Part shown: piece by piece, positions 34,404 through 38,230 of the stretch
How positions within the stretch are numbered: the stretch's first letter is position 1
Layout: each line of letters opens with the position of its first letter
Origin: an uncultured beta proteobacterium
GTDB lineage: Bacteria; Pseudomonadota; Gammaproteobacteria; Burkholderiales; Rhodocyclaceae
NCBI GenBank assembly: GCA_903908065.1
Contig: CAIVQO010000023.1
Span: 1 to 38,230, forward strand
Reading direction: 5' to 3'
DNA: 38,230 nucleotides
Translations under genes and position numbers: made by a program
The notes under the pieces: generated by a model
Seen by the model: the letters and a program-made list of their open reading frames with translations, nothing else
Told to the model about the DNA's origin: nothing
Database searches by the model: none

Positions 34404-34730
34404 TTTACCGAATGGCTTAGTCAGGCCGGCGATCTTGACGCCCTGTTTGGCGGCGCCGCCATCGGGAAAGAGTTCGAACATGCGGGCGCTGGAAACGTCG
34501 GCAATGACCTCTTCCTCTTCCAGCATCTTCATCATGTTGCGCAGGTTGGGCGTGTGGCCGTCTTCCTGGAACTTGCGGCGCAGGAAATCGATGATGGCGC
34601 GATGGTCGTCGGTCAGTGCAATACCCTGCTCGGCAGCAATGGCCTCCACGGCCTCGGCACTGAAATCCGCTTCCAGCAGGTAACCGTCGTCGTCGGTCTC
34701 TTTTTCCACTCCATTGATCGTGTAGGGCAT
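34392..34730 (-). CDS. DsrC/TusE-family protein lacking both C-terminal cysteines
   Basis: A 112-aa member of the DsrC/TusE sulfur-relay family: DDDGYLLEADFSAEAVEAIA, LTDDHRAIIDFLRRKFQEDG, and a C-terminal arm VKIAGLTKPFGKGGY. In DsrC the arm reads CKIAGLPKPTGCV; aligned here, the two redox/persulfide cysteines are Val98 and Lys109, and no other cysteine is present. The protein therefore cannot carry sulfur as DsrC does and fits the regulatory Cys-less branch sometimes named RspA. Start ATG 34730 shares one base with the TusA fusion stop, with GAGGAGA upstream. Confidence 0.88.
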   Translation of the reverse strand: MPYTINGVEKETDDDGYLLEADFSAEAVEAIAAEQGIALTDDHRAIIDFLRRKFQEDGHTPNLRNMMKMLEEEEVIADVSSARMFELFPDGGAAKQGVKIAGLTKPFGKGGY

Positions 34731-35212
34731 CAGGCTCTCCTCAGAAAAAATTCGTGAATTCCGCGTCCCGTCTCGTGACTGAACAAGAGTTCGGCAGCGC
34801 CGGCCTTGGCCCATGACGAGATATCGTCGGCCGAACCGGGGCAGTCGCTGACCAGTTGCAGCACTTCGCCGGCCTTCATGCCGTCGAGCAGTTTTTTGGC
34901 TTGCAGGATGGGGCCGGGACAGGAAACGCCGCGCATGTCGAGCGTGACGTGCGGAATCGGCGTCGCCGCCGCACTGCCGGCGCGCTGGATCAGGTAGGCA
35001 GTCTTGCCGTCGGCCTGCTTCTTCGATTCGAGCACCTGGTTGCCGGTGAATTTCGCCCAGGCAAACAGATCGTCGGCGGTGCCGGGGCAATCCGATATCA
35101 GCCGCAGCGTCTGGCCCGGTTGCAGGTCGTCGACGATCTTCTTGGCGCCGAGCAGCGGGGCCGGGCAGGGCAATCCGCTGGTGTCCAGCGAAACGGTGGC
35201 TTGGTCAGTCAT
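34730..35212 (-). CDS. Tandem TusA-TusA fusion sulfurtransferase
   Basis: A 160-aa protein made of two TusA (SirA-like) domains: residues about 7-78 with GLPCPAPLLGAKK (Cys16) and about 88-158 with GVSCPGPILQAKK (Cys98). Each also has an SDCPGxADD element (Cys42 and Cys124). TusA proteins carry a persulfide on the CPxP cysteine and hand sulfur to DsrE/DsrC-type partners. Single-domain TusA of about 80 aa is the norm, so this is a duplication-fusion. AAGGGAGA precedes the ATG at 35212. It lies 24 nt after the Cas6-like gene and overlaps the DsrC-like start. Confidence 0.9.
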   Translation of the reverse strand: MTDQATVSLDTSGLPCPAPLLGAKKIVDDLQPGQTLRLISDCPGTADDLFAWAKFTGNQVLESKKQADGKTAYLIQRAGSAAATPIPHVTLDMRGVSCPGPILQAKKLLDGMKAGEVLQLVSDCPGSADDISSWAKAGAAELLFSHETGRGIHEFFLRRA

Positions 35213-35236
35213 TAGTGTTGTCTCCCTTTGAACATG

Positions 35237-35863
35237 CTATTCGCCGACGGCGGCGATGGATTTGTGCGGCACAAACAGGCCGCAGCCCAGCAGATGATGG
35301 CGGCCCAGGCCGGCTTCCTGGATGGCGACGGAGTCTGCGCGCTTGAGGCCGTGGAGCATCAGGGCAAACCCATGGATTTCGGTGCCGGCGCAATGCAGTT
35401 GACGCGCACGGCCAGTGACGGGTTGCGCGCCGATCCCGCGCTCGGCAAGTTCGGCACGACAGGCGGCGAGGAACGCTATTTCGTCTGCCGTTTCATAGCT
35501 CACAAAATGCGAGTACACGACTTCGGTGACCGGCAGCAGGGGGCGCCGGCTGGCACGACCGATGCCCAATGCCTGGCCGGCCACGTCGAGGCGAAGCCCG
35601 CTCAAGGAGTCGGCGCTGGCGCTAAGGTGGTTGGGCACCCGCAGCGTCAGGCGACTGCGGCGTCCTACAAAATGCCCGCCGTCGCCGCGTCCCAATCCAG
35701 AGAGGGGCAGGATGCCGGCGCGCGGCTCTTCGTCCAGCCAGGGCAAGGCGGCGCGCAGCGCTGCCGAGAGGGCTTCGACATGATCGGTGGCCAGCGTTCC
35801 GCCATCCAGTTCGAAGACGACGTCGACCATCTTCGCCGAAGCCTCTTCCGGCCAGGTCGTCAC
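35237..35863 (-). CDS. Cas6/Cmx6-like RAMP protein in the sulfur array (orphan)
   Basis: A 208-aa protein resembling the type I-MYXAN Cas6/Cmx6 family: MVDVVFELDGGTLATDHVEAL at the N-terminus, a VSYETADEIAFLAACRAELA helix, and the C-terminal Gly-rich loop IQEAGLGRHHLLGCGLFVPHK (184-201), the hallmark of the RAMP fold in Cas6. Cas6 cuts CRISPR RNA, but no CRISPR repeats or other cas genes are in the window. The start is GTG at 35863 with GGAGG upstream, overlapping the preceding stop (GTGA); MVDVVF at residue 12 is an alternative. It is in a tight row with TusA- and DsrC-type genes. Confidence 0.75.
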   Translation of the reverse strand: MTTWPEEASAKMVDVVFELDGGTLATDHVEALSAALRAALPWLDEEPRAGILPLSGLGRGDGGHFVGRRSRLTLRVPNHLSASADSLSGLRLDVAGQALGIGRASRRPLLPVTEVVYSHFVSYETADEIAFLAACRAELAERGIGAQPVTGRARQLHCAGTEIHGFALMLHGLKRADSVAIQEAGLGRHHLLGCGLFVPHKSIAAVGE

Positions 35864-36096
35864 GCCTCACCTCCCGGGTTGGCTATTCCCGGCTGAGCAG
35901 CCGCCCAGTCGCAGAGTGCCTTGCCCCACTGGGCGGCGGTGACCGGGTCGACATCGAAGATGGTGAAGCGGCTGCCTTCGCGGATGCGCGTGCGCAGCAA
36001 GGGCATGCCGCCGGCTTCGAAGACGAACTCTTGCAACTCGATCGCCTGGTTGCCGATCGGCACACGAAACTTGGTGATGGTCTTGACGTTATCCAC
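35860..36096 (-). CDS. Small unknown protein, first gene of the leftward sulfur array
   Basis: A 78-aa protein starting at GTG 36096 (GAGGA about 7 nt upstream), sequence beginning MDNVKTITKFRVPIGNQAIE and rich in beta-strand character, with REGSRFTIFDVDPVTAAQWG near the C-terminus. No signal peptide, cysteine motif or known domain is seen except one Cys in KALCDWAA. The frame above the GTG is open to 36144 but lacks a comparable ribosome site. Its stop overlaps the Cas6-like start by 4 nt, so the two are translationally coupled. Confidence 0.65.
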   Translation of the reverse strand: MDNVKTITKFRVPIGNQAIELQEFVFEAGGMPLLRTRIREGSRFTIFDVDPVTAAQWGKALCDWAAAQPGIANPGGEA

Positions 36097-36277
36097 GGTT
36101 TTCCTCGGGTCGGGACTATGGCATCCGTCGAAGTGGGGAGCCATTCCCGCATGGGAGTGGAAGCATATAACCCTTTCGGGTAGGTACGTTTACCTGCCGG
36201 GAGTATGGTTTGTGCACCGCACCTAACCCTATGATTCGACAATCGCGTACTACCCCGACAACGAGGAGAGACTGACC
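36097..36277. promoter_or_regulatory. Divergent control region between dsrAB and the leftward sulfur array
   Basis: This 181-nt region holds two stem-loops: CCATTCCC/GGGAGTGG (36141-36148 with 36153-36160, one G-T pair) and GGTAGGTA/TACCTGCC (36179-36186 with 36191-36198, one G-T pair). A TATGAT -10-like hexamer for dsrA is at 36230-36235 and an A/T-rich TTATAT for the leftward genes at 36170-36165 (minus strand); convincing -35 elements are not seen. GAGGAGA precedes the dsrA ATG. Confidence 0.45.
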
Positions 36278-37576
36278 ATGGCCAAGCCCATGCACCCCAC
36301 CCCGAACCTGGATCAACTGGAAAGCGGGCCCTGGCCCAGCTTCGTCACCGGCCTCAAGCGTCTGGCCAAGGAAAAGGACTACGTCGTCGATGTGCTCGGC
36401 CACCTCGAGCATTCCTACCAGACCCGCAAGGGCTACTGGAAGGGCGGCACGGTCGGCGTGCGCGGCTACGGCGGCGGCGTCATCCCGCGCTTCACCGAGA
36501 TCAAGGATGCCAACGGCCAGGCCGTCTTCAAGGACGCCACCGAATTCCACACCCTGCGCATCATGCCGCCCCCCGGCATGCACTATGACACCGCGACCCT
36601 GCGTCAGCTCTGCGACATCTGGGACAAGTACGGTTCCGGCCTGATCGCGCTGCACGGCCAGTCGGGCGACATCATGATGCAGGGCTGCACCACGGAAAAC
36701 GTGCAGAAGGCCTGGGACGAGATCAACGAAATGGGCTTCGACCTCGGCGGTGCCGGCCCGGCCGTGCGCACCTCGATGTCCTGCGTCGGCGCGGCGCGCT
36801 GCGAGCAGTCGTGCTTCGACGAAGCCAAGGCACACAAGGCCGTCATCAACAGCTTCCTCGACGACATCCATCGCCCGGCCCTGCCCTACAAGTTCAAGTT
36901 CAAGTTCTCCGGCTGCGGCAACGACTGCATGAACGCCATCCAGCGTTCCGACATGGCCGTGATCGGCACCTGGCGCGACAACATGCGCACCGACGACGAA
37001 CTGGGCAAGAAGTGGTTCGCCAAGCACGGCATGAACGAGCTGGTGAATGACGTCGTCGCCCGCTGCCCGACCAAGGCCCTGCAGATCAAGGACGCCGGCG
37101 CCGTGCGCAAGGACGCCCACATCTCCGCCGTGGCCCTGGACGGCAAGCAGTGCCTGGAAATCGACAACAAGGACTGCGTGCGCTGCATGCACTGCATCAA
37201 CGTCATGACCGGCGCCCTGGCCCCGGGTAAGGACAAGGGCGCCTCGATCCTGGTCGGCGGCAAGAGCCACCTCAAGATCGGCGGCCTGATGGGCACCCTG
37301 GTCGTGCCCTTCATGAAGCTGGAAACCGAGGAAGACCGCGAGAAGCTGGTCGAACTGGCCCAGTCCATCATCGACTTCTTCGCCGAGAACGCCCTGGAGC
37401 ACGAGCGCACCGGCGAGATGATCGAGCGCATCGGCCTGGTCAACTTCCTCGAGGGCATCGGCCTCGACGTCGACCCGCACATGATCAACACGCCGCGCAC
37501 CAATCCCTACGTCCGTACCGACGGCTGGGATGAGGAAGTGGCGAAGATCGAAGCCAAGAAGAAGGCAGCCGCCTAA
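36278..37576 (+). CDS. dsrA: Dissimilatory sulfite reductase subunit alpha
   Basis: A 432-aa DsrA. Siroheme/[4Fe-4S] ligands are Cys169 and Cys175 (SCVGAARC) and Cys213, Cys217 (SGCGNDC); a ferredoxin-type insertion supplies Cys263 (RCPTKAL), Cys300, Cys303 and Cys306 (DCVRCMHC). With DsrB it forms the alpha2beta2 sulfite reductase. In a betaproteobacterium with TusA/DsrC-type neighbours and aerobic pathways, the reverse (sulfur-oxidising) direction is likely, but the window ends before dsrD or dsrEFH could decide. Codons almost all end in C or G, more strictly than in neighbours, which hints at high expression. Confidence 0.97.
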   Translation: MAKPMHPTPNLDQLESGPWPSFVTGLKRLAKEKDYVVDVLGHLEHSYQTRKGYWKGGTVGVRGYGGGVIPRFTEIKDANGQAVFKDATEFHTLRIMPPPGMHYDTATLRQLCDIWDKYGSGLIALHGQSGDIMMQGCTTENVQKAWDEINEMGFDLGGAGPAVRTSMSCVGAARCEQSCFDEAKAHKAVINSFLDDIHRPALPYKFKFKFSGCGNDCMNAIQRSDMAVIGTWRDNMRTDDELGKKWFAKHGMNELVNDVVARCPTKALQIKDAGAVRKDAHISAVALDGKQCLEIDNKDCVRCMHCINVMTGALAPGKDKGASILVGGKSHLKIGGLMGTLVVPFMKLETEEDREKLVELAQSIIDFFAENALEHERTGEMIERIGLVNFLEGIGLDVDPHMINTPRTNPYVRTDGWDEEVAKIEAKKKAAA

Positions 37577-37587
37577 GCACCGCCGCA

Positions 37588-37616
37588 GGCTCCCCCCGGC
37601 CCGGCCGGCGGGAGCC
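37588..37616 (+). repeat. Strong hairpin in the dsrA-dsrB intercistronic gap
   Basis: GGCTCCC (37588-37594) pairs with GGGAGCC (37610-37616); after one C/C mismatch the stem continues with CCGG/CCGG (37596-37599 with 37605-37608). It begins 12 nt after the dsrA stop inside a 90-nt gap and has no U-tract. It may protect upstream mRNA or adjust subunit output. Confidence 0.55.
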
Positions 37617-37666
37617 CAAACGCGTTCAAAACCCTACTAGTTATATCGACTTTTCCGGAGACAACT

Positions 37667-38230
37667 ATGGCTGAAGCTCAAGCTCTGCGCAAGGCAGTCG
37701 AGTGCGGCGTTCCCGACAACGACAAGTACATGCACCCCACGCTGCTGAAGAATCGCGGCAACTGGAAATACCACGATCGTCCCCGTCCCGGCGTGCTGCA
37801 CCACGTTGCCCATTCCGGCGACCAGGTCTGGTCGGTGCGCGCCGGCACCCAGCGTCAGATGGACACCCACACCATCCGCAAGCTGTGCGACATCGCCGAG
37901 CAGTTCGCCGAAGGCCATGTGCGTTTCACGATCCGCTCCAACATCGAATACATCGTCGCCGACCAGAACAAGGTCGATCCGCTGATCGCCAAGCTGGAAG
38001 CCGAAGGCTTCCCGGTCGGCGGCACCGGCAACTCGGTGACCATGGTGGCCCACACCCAGGGCTGGCTGCACTGCGACATCCCCGGCACCGACGCCTCGGG
38101 CGTGGTCAAGTCGATGATGGACCAGCTCTACGACGAGTTCAAGAACGAGCAGATGCCCAACCGCGTGCATCTGTCGACCTCCTGCTGCGAAATCAACTGC
38201 GGCGGCCAGGCCGACCTCGCCGTGATCGTC
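37667..38230 (+). CDS. dsrB: Dissimilatory sulfite reductase subunit beta (partial, 3' end beyond window)
   Basis: The first 188 codons of DsrB, open to the right edge. ATG 37667 follows CCGGAGACAACT. The start MAEAQALRKAVECGVPDNDK and DRPRPGVLHHVAHSG, then GDQVWSVRAGTQRQM and VRFTIRSNIEYIVAD, match DsrB; TSCCEINCGGQ (171-181) holds the first cofactor-binding cysteines. It follows dsrA by 90 nt. The remaining cluster and ferredoxin cysteines lie outside the window. Confidence 0.95.
   Translation, partial: MAEAQALRKAVECGVPDNDKYMHPTLLKNRGNWKYHDRPRPGVLHHVAHSGDQVWSVRAGTQRQMDTHTIRKLCDIAEQFAEGHVRFTIRSNIEYIVADQNKVDPLIAKLEAEGFPVGGTGNSVTMVAHTQGWLHCDIPGTDASGVVKSMMDQLYDEFKNEQMPNRVHLSTSCCEINCGGQADLAVIV

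Noticed and set aside
36116-37480. 454-codon open frame on the minus strand opposite dsrA
   Set aside because: The dsrA frame is unambiguous with all cofactor cysteines; the antisense frame is a by-product of extreme GC3 bias and has no recognisable motif.
34000-38230. CRISPR array near the Cas6-like gene
   Set aside because: I looked for evenly spaced direct repeats of about 28-37 nt on both sides and found none; the only repeats are hairpins and the GC palindrome.

Overview
The window is GC-rich DNA that reads like a betaproteobacterium combining aerobic aromatic and fatty-acid catabolism with sulfur metabolism, for example a Sulfuritalea/Sterolibacterium-type organism. That placement is an inference from gene content: paaABCDE, several acyl-CoA dehydrogenases with ETF and ETF:ubiquinone oxidoreductase, and dsrAB beside TusA/DsrC-type genes. 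No RNA gene, insertion sequence or CRISPR array was found.

Layout. 1-911 (-) is the N-terminus of a giant LapA-type adhesin that runs off the left edge and carries a duplicated N-terminal module. 1244-3660 (-) is a thioesterase/acetoacetyl-CoA synthetase pair, divergent from ETF:quinone oxidoreductase (3734-5365 +). 5582-9483 (+) is a signalling pair: a FIST sensor gene broken by a one-base frameshift and a hybrid histidine kinase. 9504-13680 (-) is etfB-etfA, a CbiM-like membrane protein and an acyl-CoA dehydrogenase, divergent from a TetR regulator (13811-14386 +) with a clear operator between them. After an EAL-HDOD protein (14444-15700 +) comes a beta-oxidation operon (15725-21132 -): acyl-CoA dehydrogenase, FadN-type hydratase/dehydrogenase and thiolase. 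Electrons from the dehydrogenases would pass through EtfAB to ETF-QO and the quinone pool, so these blocks form one functional set.

21243-26742 is mixed: isochorismatase-like hydrolase, PolB-type exonuclease, IclR regulator, EF-hand protein, DUF302 protein, small Cys-rich protein, rhodanese, DUF6279 lipoprotein and a periplasmic OB-fold-like protein. 26826-30491 (-) is paaABCDE, the phenylacetyl-CoA epoxidase, behind a strong promoter (TTGACA-N17-TATATT) containing a TGATAC-N27-GTATCA inverted repeat.

The right end (30964-38230) is the most unusual part. dsrA and a truncated dsrB read rightward. Divergent from them is a compact leftward array: a 78-aa protein, an orphan Cas6/Cmx6-like RAMP protein, a tandem TusA-TusA fusion, a DsrC-family protein lacking both C-terminal cysteines, an unknown 201-aa protein, a TauD-like oxygenase, an HDOD protein and a metallo-beta-lactamase-fold hydrolase. 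A 20-bp-stem hairpin and a G-quadruplex motif divide this array. A Cas6-like protein in a sulfur locus with no CRISPR array in view is the best candidate here for an undescribed system.
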